Assembly: GCA_013115135.1 (NCBI GenBank)
Contig: JABANP010000032.1
Span: 177,526 to 241,525, forward strand
DNA: 64,000 bases
Direction: 5' to 3'
Source: Perkinsus olseni
Lineage: Eukaryota > Perkinsozoa > Perkinsida > Perkinsidae
Translations under genes and position numbers: made by a program
The notes under the pieces: generated by a model
What the model saw: only the letters and a program-made list of their open reading frames with translations
Databases searched by the model: none
What the model was told of the DNA's origin: nothing
Shown here: positions 36,657-47,104 of the stretch, in pieces
Position numbering within the stretch: position 1 is the stretch's first letter
Layout: each line of letters opens with the position of its first letter

Positions 36657-37792
36657 GCTGTGCGATATAGTGTGATATTCGCGCCGGAGGCGCGAAAAAA
36701 AATAAAAAAAATAAGTTGAGAAGCCAGTTCTTGTTGAAACGCTCATCTTATGGGTGAATGAAATAGATTTTCTCCATCTCTTGAAGGGATTCTGTTCACG
36801 GACCTGGAAAGGTTATTTCACGCGGGTAGGAGTGCACTAAAAACCTCGCCCTCCTAGGTCGCTCCACGCCCCAGCCTCCAAATCCTGGCTGGCAGCCAGC
36901 TTATCATGCTGTGTATTTAGAATATCTGTACCTATTATTTTGCTACTCTCGTTCCATCGTGGTGTTCAACGCACTGCTATTTGGAGCACGAAAACCTCCT
37001 TCGTCCTTCGAATCATATACTATGATATAGCTTCCAGCTCTGCCACACTTGTGAAACGGAAGAATTTCAGAAGGCTCTTCCGCGCACCCTGAGCTGATTG
37101 CGGACTGGTCTCCAGTTGAGTCCAACTGGCTTAAGTGGCGATTCCTTCAAATTTCAACTCGGGGACGGCCTTGCGGCGCCTTTATAGCTCTCATGAACGG
37201 CTCTCGTTGACCGCGCGGAGCTTCTTTCGCTTCTGCGGCGAGTTGCGCCTTAGAGGGACGACCACGAGGCATAAGGCGTAACGCCTATTTTAAATAACTG
37301 AGTCAGAGCTCTACGTTATCTCAAATGAGAACATTTTCGTGAAGAGGAAGGCCATTCGACTCTCGAGTAGCACTTGTTTGGCTCGCCTCGAAATCACCGA
37401 GCGCGCAGGATATTTTCCGGCGTGACGCGGCGTCACACAGCACGCGTCACGCTTTGACTATTTCGGTCGAATACTGATCCTACGCCGACCTAAGGGAATG
37501 CCTCTGGAGGTCAACCCGTAGATTTGAATATGCTTTATTCCTTTTCCAAGGAAAAAATAACATAGGAGGCAGAGAGGCGGGCGAAAAATTTCGATCAAGG
37601 GTAGACCAACCGGTCCACGATCAACGCAAATTTGACAACATCGTTTTTACTTGTTCAGAGCGCTTTCCGGGAAGTTTGTTGAATGAATTCGGTAGAGAAT
37701 TTCATTCTCTATTTCATTACGTAAAAAAATTTGCTAGAACAAAGCAAGAACAAGGAAAAAAATTTCCTTCGAGCGTAGACCAGGTGGTCCAG
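36657..37792. other. Unique part of the inserted segment between the two B blocks
   Basis: About 1.1 kb without a clear gene. It opens with a perfect 8-bp inverted repeat (TTCGCGCC-GGA-GGCGCGAA at 36680-36698) followed by an A-rich run. A small minus-strand frame at 37272-37147 starts MPRGRPSKAQLAAEAKEAPR. A second minus-strand frame at 37125-36943 contains EILPFHKCGRAGSYIIVYDS. GC content falls toward 37500-37780. Confidence 0.4.
37147..37272 (-). CDS. Small AT-hook-like open frame (41 codons)
   Basis: Begins MPRGRPSKAQ and ends GRPRVEI. RGRP is the core of an AT-hook DNA-binding motif and occurs near the N-termini of some transposases. The frame is short and stands alone, so it could be chance or a transposon fragment. 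Confidence 0.25.
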   Translation of the reverse strand: MPRGRPSKAQLAAEAKEAPRGQREPFMRAIKAPQGRPRVEI

Positions 37793-39441
37793 CATGTAAG
37801 GCTCAACGGTCCTTGAAGTAGGCCATGCAATTGCAGTTTGTATCTGCCGGTCAGAACGCAGTCGCAATCGAAATGAAGATAAACTTAGCGACTGTTATGC
37901 GACCGTCGCCGATGAGTTTCTGTAGCCACTACTCCGGCGAGGGCTTCTGACGACATGGCCAACTCGTTCTTCTCCATTGCCATGGTCGTCTACGAATTGG
38001 CTATTTCTGCCACTGGCGTCGAACACAACAAGTGTCATGAAGCGAATTGAGGTAGCTGTAGCTTTTTTTTCGGAATTAATGATTATAGCAGAAAAGAAAT
38101 TGTCAATCTTAGTACAGTGAGTACAGGGAATAAGACGATCAAATTTTCAGTTCCTGGGGAAGGCTGCGTCGCCAGCTTGTAAGTAGAGACGCATACTGTC
38201 CGAAGAGAAACGGCATCTACCAACTAAAAATGAGGGGGTACCCCTTATGATACCGACATATTCGAGGGAGAGCAAACGTTGTCTAGCGTCCATTCCAAAT
38301 CTACTATTTCGACTCTAGGAGCCCCGCTTTCTTCGCTCGTCGAGGCCATCCACAGACGATCTCTCGTCAAGAACACCCGCACAGACTCTTCCTCTATCCT
38401 GACCACCTCTCTCAGTTCGCCGTTGACGAGATCGATGGTAACCACAGCGCGCGCGGGCGAAGAAGCATCTTCCGAGTACGAGACCAGACCAATAACAACG
38501 TTTTCAGTAAGACCGATAAGTTGATGTACACGATGAAATTCAGGTAAGTCTATAAGGCAGGTCCAGACAACCTCGGTGCCGTGGCGAAGGTTATGAGGTG
38601 ATAGGTCGGTGGTCCAGATGCTATGTTGCATAGCGCAGAGAAGCCGAGAAGTATCTTTGCACGCATGCACAGACATAGCTCCGATGAGCTCGCTAGGCCT
38701 GGGCGCAAAGATCTTGAACCATTCACCATCCTCTCCTTCTCGCCCAGATGGTCGGATATCGATAGAACTGAGGACGTCCGGCCCCTTAGTGATGCAGTTG
38801 GCCACGAAAAGACTCCCCTCAGAAACGGCGAACAGCGGCTTCGATTGGAGCAACCCTTCAGCAGACCAGCAAGAAACACCCGATGACTGTCCATCGCCGA
38901 GCGCAGTGTCACGACGGAGCTCCATGGCCCTCTTACCAGGATTCCATCGGAAGGTATACAGCACACCAGACCCGGGTTCGATCCCGGCAAGTTGTACATT
39001 AAACACGGATCCACCTAGACTCCGGAGCGAGTCACAGCCCTCCTTGACGGCAAAGATCTGTGAGTCGTCTCCCGACTTTAAATACCCCACCCCATCACAG
39101 GCCACCAAATCCGCCGGCGAGCTCTCCTGTTCCGTGAGGACCTTTATCTTAGTCTTAATGGCCGAGATTGATGCAGCGGAGAGAGTCGGCACCCGAACCA
39201 AACACGAAAGATACTCCCATATTGAGCTTAGCATCTCCATGGGCGGCGAGGTCTTCGCCGTCTTAATCTGGAGCCCAGCCAGAAGAGCCGCGGTTAAGCG
39301 GGGCATTTAAAAAACTATGACGAAGACAACGTAGACCAATGAGCTGCAGTGAATCCGAACTCGACTCGCGGTATGAATGGCTGAAATTGTGAATGAAAAT
39401 GTTTCAGGATGCTTTCGCGTGGTGGTCCCCGCCCCGGTCGT
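37793..39441. repeat. Segmental duplication block A' (copy 2)
   Basis: Second copy of 29813-31463, fused directly to block B' at 39441 (CGGTCG-TAGGCTGGG). Confidence 0.9.
38245..39306 (-). CDS. Uncharacterised 353-aa protein, duplicated (copy 2)
   Basis: Same length and frame as the gene at 30266-31327, starting MPRLTAALLAGLQIKTAKTS. About nine amino-acid differences from copy 1 are visible: early S to L; then R/Q, H/R, V/D, A/V, T/I, Y/F, G/S and E/Q. There are no stops or indels in 353 codons, so it was retained intact since duplication, or the duplication is very recent. About 450 nt of its 3' flank are also duplicated. Function unknown. Confidence 0.7.
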   Translation of the reverse strand: MPRLTAALLAGLQIKTAKTSPPMEMLSSIWEYLSCLVRVPTLSAASISAIKTKIKVLTEQESSPADLVACDGVGYLKSGDDSQIFAVKEGCDSLRSLGGSVFNVQLAGIEPGSGVLYTFRWNPGKRAMELRRDTALGDGQSSGVSCWSAEGLLQSKPLFAVSEGSLFVANCITKGPDVLSSIDIRPSGREGEDGEWFKIFAPRPSELIGAMSVHACKDTSRLLCAMQHSIWTTDLSPHNLRHGTEVVWTCLIDLPEFHRVHQLIGLTENVVIGLVSYSEDASSPARAVVTIDLVNGELREVVRIEEESVRVFLTRDRLWMASTSEESGAPRVEIVDLEWTLDNVCSPSNMSVS

Positions 39442-39654
39442 AGGCTGGGACACAGCATCAGCGATCGGTCATGGTGTGTAAGTATCACGAGCCGCTTCAG
39501 TTTTCGTCCTCTCTGTATCGATGATTTCCAGGAGCTGCGGCGGCAGCGTCGTCTTACTCAGGTTCTAGTGGTGGCGACGGTAATACTCGTCACGTTATTT
39601 GCGGCTCACAGGCTGCAAGACTATATTAACACAGGGCTGGGCTCTATGAGATGA
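39441..39654 (+). pseudogene. 3' fragment of the Qa-SNARE gene
   Basis: Retains LGHSISDRS, the intron, and the membrane anchor VLVVATVILVTLFAAHRLQD, but lacks the SNARE helix and all upstream exons. It differs from the parent by one missing base just before the anchor (CGTCGTCTTACTCAG for CGTCGTCTATACTCAG). Not functional as a SNARE. Confidence 0.8.
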
Positions 39655-39968
39655 TGCTCACAGATCCACGTATTCTCTCGAACCCTATGCGATTTTGGAA
39701 ATTGGCAACTTGCGTGCTCGATTAGCTGATCGCCTCCTTTCGTCAAATGCACAACGCCGCTTCTATAGGTATAACATGAACGGTTTTTCGAAGTGGTCGA
39801 GTGAGAAGTGACAGTTGTGTAGCATGAATAGAGACAGACGTCCTGTGGCGCAGGTCATCAGTGTTGTGTCAAGTGACGTGCCCAACACGTATGGACCTCT
39901 TGTGTGATTGTGTGTTTTCATCGGCTGTGTGGTCTAGTGGTATGATTCTCGCTTTGGGTGCGAGAGGT
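39441..39968. repeat. Duplicated block B' (copy 2)
   Basis: Copy of 36127-36656. Here the tRNA-Pro continues intact past the point where copy 1 breaks off. Confidence 0.9.
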
Positions 39969-39994
39969 CCCGAGTTCGATTCTCGGCCCAGCCC
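39923..39994 (+). tRNA. tRNA-Pro (anticodon TGG)
   Basis: The 72 nt fold as a cloverleaf. The anticodon stem is CTCGC/GCGAG with loop TTTGGGT. The T arm is CCGAG-TTCGATT-CTCGG, and the D arm is typical of tRNA-Pro (TGGTCTAGTGGTATGATT). The acceptor is GGCTGTG/CCCAGCC with one T-C mismatch at position 6, and no intron. The B-box GTTCGATTC is good. T-rich sequence ATTTTATTGTATTTTT follows and can terminate pol III. Confidence 0.9.
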
Positions 39995-40552
39995 ATTTTA
40001 TTGTATTTTTCGTTCTCGCCCACGTCTTTTCGCTATAAAGTCAAGTGCAACTCTTCGTAGCAGTGCCGATTGTATATATGTCGGCCAAGGTACAGCGCGT
40101 CGCTGTCGGACAATACTTCGGTTGGTGATAGTGCCACTCTTGCTATTCATGGGAATTCGCACCCATCAAGCAGTTTGTTACCGGCACATGGGTCCCTAGA
40201 CATCTGCCGTCGTACTCTCACGCTCGCACATGCGTCATCGCACTTAATAGTGAGTCGCACTGAGAAGAGGAAGGTCTCAGTCGTTTCTGTTCAGATCTAC
40301 GTTAAAGTTCAGAAAGTATCAGCTTTAGGTGTGAGTGGGCCATCATCACACAACTGCGATGAATTCAGACAGTTTCCACTAGCGTTAAAGTATCTGAAGA
40401 TATTTTCGATTCTGCATTTCTGCAGATTTCTGAAAGGCTTAGTCTTCCGATGTGAGCTTGTTCTGATGCACAATGTTAGACCGTGGGGTGAGAGAGTGCC
40501 ATTACCCAGGAGTTGGTCTGTTATCAGTTCAGTCTCTGTTTATTACTGAAGA
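39995..40552. other. Intergenic between tRNA-Pro and eIF6, no gene seen
   Basis: No supported open frame. It contains the eIF6 upstream region. Confidence 0.45.
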
Positions 40553-41515
40553 ATGGCTGTGAGGTGTGCCTTCGAGAACTCAAATGAAGTGGGTGTCTTC
40601 GCCATGCTCACGAACTCTTACTGTATTGTGGCTTTGGGAGGCAGTGAGAACTTCTACTCGGCTTTCGAGAGTGAGTTGAAGCCTCACATTCCCGTCGTTC
40701 ACGCCACCATCGGGGGCACGAGGATCCCCGGTCGAGTCTGCGTTGGCAACCGACACGGTTTGCTGGTCCCCAGCATCACTACGGACAATGAGTTGCAGCA
40801 TTTAAGGAACGCATTGCCTGAGGATGTGAAGGTAAGTGTAGCGAAGGTGGTCGTTGGCACCTCAGTGTCGGAGTGGTGGTTGTCAGATTCAACGAGTGGA
40901 GGAACGGTTGTCAGCCCTCGGCAACTGTATCGTGTGCAACGATTATGTTGCCCTGGTGCATCCTGATCTCGACAGGGAGACTGAGGAGATCATCCAAGAT
41001 GTGTTGCAGGTACGTTGACAGGGCTCGTAGTAGCTGTAGCGTGCAAGTTTGTCACTGTAGGTTGAAGTATTCCGTGGGGCCATTGCTGGTAATGTGCTAG
41101 TCGGCACTTACCTCACCCTCACCAATCAAGGAGGGCTGGTACACCCGAAAACAACTGTAGAGGAGATGGATGAGCTCAGTCAGCTCCTGCAGGTAACCTT
41201 TCCTTTGGCAAGTGGTTTGCTAGACGCCCCCGTCTAGGTTCCTCTGACCGCTGGTACGGTGAACCGAGGTTCCGATGCTGTCGGTGCCGGTATGGTAGCC
41301 AACGACTGGGCTGCTTTCTGTGGTATGGACACCACTGCTACGGAGGTACTACAAAGGGCGGTAGCAACGACGGCAATTTCCAATCGTCCTGCTTGCTTCA
41401 GGTTGCCGTTATTGAGAGTATCTTCAAGCTCCAGCAGTTCACTAAGGAAGAGCCTGGAAAGGAGGGCGCTAGCATGGCTGATGTCAATAAGTCCATCATT
41501 GATAACTACGCCTAA
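40553..41515 (+). CDS. EIF6: Translation initiation factor 6 (eIF6)
   Basis: eIF6 binds the 60S subunit, aids its biogenesis and blocks premature 40S joining. Five exons, all joined in phase 0: 40553-40831, 40887-41009, 41061-41192, 41238-41345, 41402-41515, with introns of 45-56 nt. The product is about 251 aa, close to the usual 245. Recognisable strings are [119 protein letters not shown] and [12 protein letters not shown]. It is a complete pentein-fold protein with no frame problem. Confidence 0.97.
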
Positions 41516-41770
41516 TCACCTTGAACCATCGCTGATTAGTAACGTCCCCCTGCTCAACCTCTCCCCTGCTTATTATTCCTTACCAAATCCCGTGCACTGG
41601 GGTGCTTGTTATTACCGGAATCGGTCATTGGCAGCAGGAGTGAAGGTGCGGCTGCCATTGGCCGCCTTCCCCGAGGTACAGTTCCATTGAAGAGTCTTGT
41701 GGTGTTTGGGTTGTTAGATTTGGCGGCAGTGCGTGGATGGTCCGCAGCTCATCTTTCGTTTTTTTCATCC

Positions 41771-43087
41771 ATGTCTGTGGCCTTTGACTTCCTTAATAGA
41801 TTCTTCGTCGTAACGGGTGCCGGCAAAGGCCTCGGTCGTGATGTGGTGCTCTCATTATTACACAGCAATGCTAGAGTGTTGGCGGTGTCTAGAACCAGGA
41901 CCGACTTGGAAGATCTGGTAGGTCATACTGGAGGGTGGAGGCCAACTAGTCGGTTCGTCGCTCAGTGATGTCGTTTTTCCGCAAGGTGAAGTCAGCATAG
42001 AGTGCTCCTAGAGGGTCCTCGTGCCATTCCCTATCCTGTTTGTATCCCATTGATGTCAGTGTTTTGAACTGAGTCTGTCCCGGCTCTTTTACTTCTTCTG
42101 AGAGTGTTTGAAAGACGCCCCTGCGGTGTGATGTGGTATTCTCACCGCCTTCGTCTTTCAGTCAGCCAGCCTGGATGAAGACAAGGCAGCCAAGCTGTCC
42201 CATCTAGCAGTGGACGTCTCCGATCACTCAGTGTTCGAGACAGCCTTGAAGGATGCCCTCGAGCAGGAGGAGCAGATTCATGGCCTCGTCAATTGCGCGG
42301 GAATAGCGGTGAGGAGAGGCGGCCACTGGAGGAGGGCTGTCATGGTCATCATTGGACTTCTCCTTAGAGGTTGGACCCCCTGCTGGAGATGACCAGTGAG
42401 TCCTTCGATGACCACATGGACACGAACCTTGGCGGGCCATTTGTCGCTACCAAGGTTGTTGGACAGGCTATGAAGGACAGAGGGATCAAAGGCTCTATTG
42501 TAGGAGGACATCCCGGTGATCCCTCGTTTGTTTTCCTATCATCATAATCGATGGGGTATTAGTACCAGCAGTCTGGATGCAGTATGGTACCGCCAGTATC
42601 ATTCCTCATGCATGGTGGTAGGTTAACATGAGCTCACAAGCCTCGTCCATTGCCCTACCGCGTCACACGGCCTACTGCTGCTCCAAGGCTGGTTTGGACA
42701 TGCTCAGCAAGATGACCGCATTGGAACTGGGTAATTAGACACCACCTCTCGGGTGCTAGTAGTCCACAGTCGTGATGATCAGGCCCATACGGTATCCGAT
42801 GCAATTCTGTGTGCCCTACTGTTGTGATGACACCAATGGGGACTAGAGTCTGGGGCGTCGAGGAGAAGGCTAAGCCTATGAGGGACCGTATACCTCTGGG
42901 AAGGTTCGCGGAGATGAATGAGGTAGGAGTGGTGGCAGAGACCGTTATCATTGCGAGGGATAGACATTTGCTTTGTCAGGTCACCTCGGCGGTGCTGTAT
43001 CTGTTGAGTGACGCCTCGTCGATGACTACTGGCAGCAGCATCACTGTTGATGGTGGTTTCACCACCACTTGCACGCTCAGTGGCTAA
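41771..43087 (+). CDS. Short-chain dehydrogenase/reductase, DCXR (L-xylulose/dicarbonyl reductase)-like
   Basis: NAD(P)H-dependent SDR. Exons: 41771-41917, 42162-42308, 42368-42499, 42622-42730, 42783-42922, 42980-43087. The cofactor motif TGxxxGxG reads [10 protein letters not shown]. The structural NNAG-type motif is NCAGIA. The catalytic Ser is in NMSSQASS, and the YxxxK pair is in AYCCSKAG. The C-terminal signature [32 protein letters not shown] and [17 protein letters not shown] closely matches dicarbonyl/L-xylulose reductase (uronate-cycle and alpha-dicarbonyl detoxification). An Arg in RTRTDLEDL after beta-2 fits NADPH preference. The open frame is consistent through six exons. Family confidence is high, exact substrate moderate. 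Confidence 0.88.
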
Positions 43088-43195
43088 AGCTCTCTTTATT
43101 TAGTTCATCGTCATCAGCTTCTCGTTGGCTGTCGGGCCTTTCCTATTGAGTTGGTCAATCCCCCAGGAGCGATTTCAGTAGGACTATCCATCCTC

Positions 43196-45412
43196 ATGCC
43201 AATACCCCGGCGTCATCAAAGTAGCCACAACGAAAATCGGCCGTCGCCCTCGCCGAGGGTCACTGCGGATGGTAGTAAGGTCTTGACCAGACAGATGCTG
43301 CAGCTGAGATGCCGCTCCGATCGGTTGGACATGATAGCCAAGCTCAACTTGTGGGTGAGCGACACCGAGTGGTCCTGCCCTCAAGATGTGGTGTAGTCGT
43401 CGTGTGGCAGGGCAGCGACCTTGGGGACGTCGGCATCATCGGTGAAGCCATGCCAGCGTTGGAGGTCTGCAGCCTCAGTGTCAACCGTATCCGGACGCTT
43501 AGTGGATTTCGAGGCTGTAATAATGTTCGTTGGGGGTGTAGCAGCTGGTGACTCACTGGACGGTCTCGGGTACGACCCGTAGCGTCGGCGCTGTGATGAT
43601 TGCGCAACGCTTGCAACACTCCTCCGTTGGTCACACGGCGTCGCGCTAATCATTAGTACTCTCTAGAATGGTTGTGATGGCATATCGTTCCAAGTCCCGG
43701 GTATGTCGTTAGAGCTTCGTGGGCGCCGAATGGAGCGTCCCATGCGCCCTCACAGGTTCGAGGCTGCGGGAGCTGTACCTGCGTAAGAATGCCATCCAGG
43801 GATTTAGAAGAAGTAGACCATCTACGGCGGCACTGCCGGAACCTCGAGGTGCGGTCTAATGGCCCTTCTCTGGGATTGGACTCGGGTCATGTTGTGGTCT
43901 TCGGTTGGACTTCGTGCGCGATGAGATCGACTAAGCGTGGTCCTGGTGAATTTTTGATCGTCCGGGCTGGACATTAATACTCGGTTGAAGGTAAATTGGA
44001 TAGGATCATGGACTAAATGGGCGCATTGGTCTCAATGGGTGAATCATAGGTTGAAGGTTGAGTCGGACAGAAGATGTTGTAGATACTACTGTTGGAGGAT
44101 AATCCTTGTAGCGAGCACCCCAACTACAGAGAGTACGTGCTATCGAGGCTACCATGGTTGAGGATACTTGACAATAAGGATGTGATGGACGACTCGTTTG
44201 GGTACAGTATCCGGCCACCATGAATCGCAGATAACGGCGGAAGAACGGCAGGCCGTGGCAGCGATGTCGAGCCGCACGGCGTCTCCCCTCTCCCCAGCGT
44301 CGTCCGAGCTGTATAACAGTGGTAGGTGGGGATGGGGGTGATTGAGGGACACGAGTGGTGATCAGGGGTTACCCATAGCAGGCCGAGTATCCTGTCTGGA
44401 GGAGATCACTCCTTCGTTAGCTGTGCTGATGATAGTGGAATGGCTCAGGGCGGGTGGTAGTCCACAGCATCAGTTGGGGGGCGAGTCTCCCAAAGTCATA
44501 CACAGGGAACGGGTCCGGTCATCCAACGAAGGCCCTAGCTTTCAAGAGTGTGATGCCGAGGTGAATCCGGCTGCTGATCATGACGATCCTCGCCGCCGTC
44601 GAGGGTCCTGGTGAGTCTGCGTGCTCGGGATCGTGGGTTTGCGGATGCCATGGACTGGGTAGGACCTCCGAGGAGGAGGAGACCTCTGCCATTCAGAGAG
44701 ATAGTGCGAGGTTTGGCAGCGGCCGGTGTTCGAGTATAGCCGGCGGTGGGCCGCTGTGGGAGGGACTGCTGCGTGGTGGGTGCTGTACTTCCCGGCGATC
44801 ACCATGGCTCCCTTGCAGACTCTACGGCTGTGCCTCCTGCCTCGCGTGGTAGTGGCGGCGGTCACGATGACACCTACGACCTTTCGGTATCCTACGCAGT
44901 CGAACAGCAGCAGCAGCCTCGAGCGGGGTCGGAGCTTCTGCCGAGGGACTCCTTCATGTCGATGCATTCGTCATCACCAGTGGTACTGTGAATGGGCCTG
45001 TCATCGGCGATTGACGGTAAGGTACATGAGAGCCCTGTGGTGGTGGAGGACAGCTGCTGGAGGGCCTCTGTGGATCGATCACGGCTGACTAGTCGGACTC
45101 GACGGTCGTCCGAAGGTGGGTCTCGGGTGCGTATCGGGTTGTTTCTATGCTTCTCGGTAGTACCACTAGGAGAGGACGAGGAGGACGGGAGAAGCATCAA
45201 CGTCGGGGAGGATGACTCCCTCGAGGAGAAGAGCGATAATAACATAGTCACGGCTGGTGGGGGTACCCGGGCCTCGACCGCGTCTCGGTCCCAGGATGGT
45301 CTTCTCAGTACTTGCTTTGCTGCAAGAGCTGGATGATGAGTCGATGGTGAGGGTCAAGGTGGAGGTCGATCGTCGACTGGCCGCCTCCTCCCGTAATGCA
45401 GCCGGCGCCTAG
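43196..45412 (+). CDS. CFAP410: CFAP410 (C21orf2) homologue, LRR ciliary/flagellar protein
   Basis: CFAP410 acts at the basal body/cilium with NEK1. Exons: 43196-43354 (KVLTRQMLQLRCRSDRLDMI, KLNLW), 43411-43516 (GSDLGDVGIIGEAMPALEVC, SLSVNRIRTLSGFRGC), 43756-43848 (SRLRELYLRKNAIQ, then DLEEVDHLRRHCRNLE), 44083-44181 (ILLLEDNPCSEHPNYREYVL, SRLPWLRILDNKD), 44231-44321 (ITAEERQAVAAMSSRTASPL). Low-complexity middle exons lie between 44450 and 45290. The final exon ends VFSVLALLQELDDESMVRVK and EVDRRLAASSRN with TAG at 45410, matching the family's helical C-terminal domain. The LRR and LRR-cap order matches the vertebrate protein. At 43797-43803 one extra G (CAG-G-GAT) breaks the frame in the middle of an LRR. 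Middle exons are incompletely defined. Confidence 0.8.
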
Positions 45413-45522
45413 CCAGACTGTCCCGGCATGATCGTGAATTCAAACGGTTTCCTCTACCACTGCCGTTGGCTTGAGGGGCGCCCTTCTCTTCTCCCTGGTG
45501 AAGTTGCTCTTTCTCTTCTGCT

Positions 45523-46770
45523 ATGGATGATGGCGATCTGCGACGGCTGAGGGAGGTGGTGGATGCCGAACCGAACTCACTAGTGAAGCGGAGGTACACC
45601 TTCGGGTTGTCCAATCTCACAAGCTCCTACAACAGGGAGTATCTAATGTTGATGCCCAAGTATAGGGATAGGTTGTATGGTGTTCATGTCGTTGAGAAAA
45701 TGCGAGGGAAGTCAAGAAAGCAAGATTCAGCGGATTCATGTGATAAATGAACCTCCTGATGTTAGGGCTGGTCGGATTGAGTTCAGTGTCGGCAATCGGC
45801 CGGGCCAAGGGGATGGTGCAGCAGAATTTCGTGGCGCAGTGACGCGTCCATGAGCAGACGTCCTCTTGCTTTGGAGCTCGTCAGGAGCCCCTCCCCTTCG
45901 GAGTCATCGGAGCCGAGAGAACCGGAGCTGGTAGGGTCTCGACGGGGGCGATAGCCGGTCGTAGTCCACTGCAGGTCCCATCTACACCAACGCGATCGAG
46001 AGCAAACGGCGACGACGGTGGTGGTGGGAGAATACTATACATGGGGGACAGGAGCGCATCATCTCCATCACCGGTATCACACGACAACAGAGCCTTCGGT
46101 CTGATGGCCTCACCGGAGACACCCCAGCGAGGTGACGTCTATGTGAAAGGGGGTATGCCTTGTCATGCCAGAACTCGTAGCTGCTATTGCGACGACTGGT
46201 ATCGGGCACGGCTATTCGGCGCGATGAGGGTCTTTTACCTCGCGTCGGTGGCGATGGCCGTAGCCTCGCTTTCCTGTCAGACCAAGAGCGCCACCACCAC
46301 CGCAAGCAGCGGATGAGCCTGACGCTGCTGCTGGTGTGATTGGAGAGGCGGGAGCCTTGTTCCTCGACTGGGCTGCTGCAAGTCGTAAGCATCATTGCTA
46401 GGCCGGCAAGGTTCCCGCTAGTGTATCTTTTGTTCTGTATTGTCCTTCCTTCGACCTCAGCTCTCGACGATACGCAAGCATTGGACGCCAGCTCGAGTGG
46501 CGAAGGCGGGCGGGAAATCGACCTTACCGTAGCCGGGGATGTCTCGGACGAAGGCTCTGCCGTCATGCCGGAATGTAAAGATATTCCAGCTGGAGCGATG
46601 GCGATTGGGCGTCGCTGATCAGACCGACTTGACGATCCCCTCTCACAGAGTTCAACTGAGAGGTGATCGGCCGGCAAGGACGCCTGGGGTGGATATTGCC
46701 CTTCCTTCCCTCAGCCCGGAGAAGGATCCTTGTCGTCGTGGATGCTGTGCTCTCCTGCCTGGACGTGAGT
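45523..46770 (+). CDS. Uncharacterised multi-exon hydrophilic protein
   Basis: The ATG at 45523 begins MDDGDLRRLREVVDAEPNSL, then KRRYTFGLSNLTSSYNREYL and MPKYRDRLYGVHV. A 40-nt intron (GTTGAG to GATTCAG) would join in phase to RIHVINEPPDVRAGRIEFSV. Further exons are Ser/Pro/Asp-rich: SPSPSESSEPREPEL, SPLQVPSTPTRSRANGDDGG, PPPPQAADEPDAAAG, and LDDTQALDASSSGEGGREID. The region reads as a disordered protein with no domain recognised. Exon joins after 45840 are tentative, and the 3' end was not found. Confidence 0.4.
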
Positions 46771-47104
46771 GGCTCAAGAGAGAGCGTGTGAACTAGTGGA
46801 TTGGAGGCTCGTAGCGTGGGCCGCGTGATTACCTACTCTGGCAGGCGTAGTGATACGGGGTACTGCCGAATAACGATATCCCGTGACATTGCTAGGAATT
46901 TCGGAGGCCTTGCTGTTTTCGGATTTCAGGAGGATGTGAAAAGATTCCGGGTCGTGGCAATTGCTGAAAGCGGATCCTTCTTTGGCGTTTTTTGATCGTT
47001 TCCGCGAGGCCCGAATCTCGAGTCGCCCTCGCTGTAGAGGTAGTTGGCCGTCACTAGGTGCGTGCGAAGCCCATCTCGTCCTCCTTAGCAGCTGTAGGCC
47101 TACT
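46771..47104. other. No gene supported
   Basis: One short open frame at 46801-46995 without recognisable motifs. Otherwise the upstream region of the FHA gene. Confidence 0.35.

Noticed and set aside
45690..45740. Apparent +1 break after KMRG in the gene at 45523
   Set aside because: A 40-nt GT-AG intron (GTTGAG to GATTCAG) restores the frame in phase, so no frameshift is needed.
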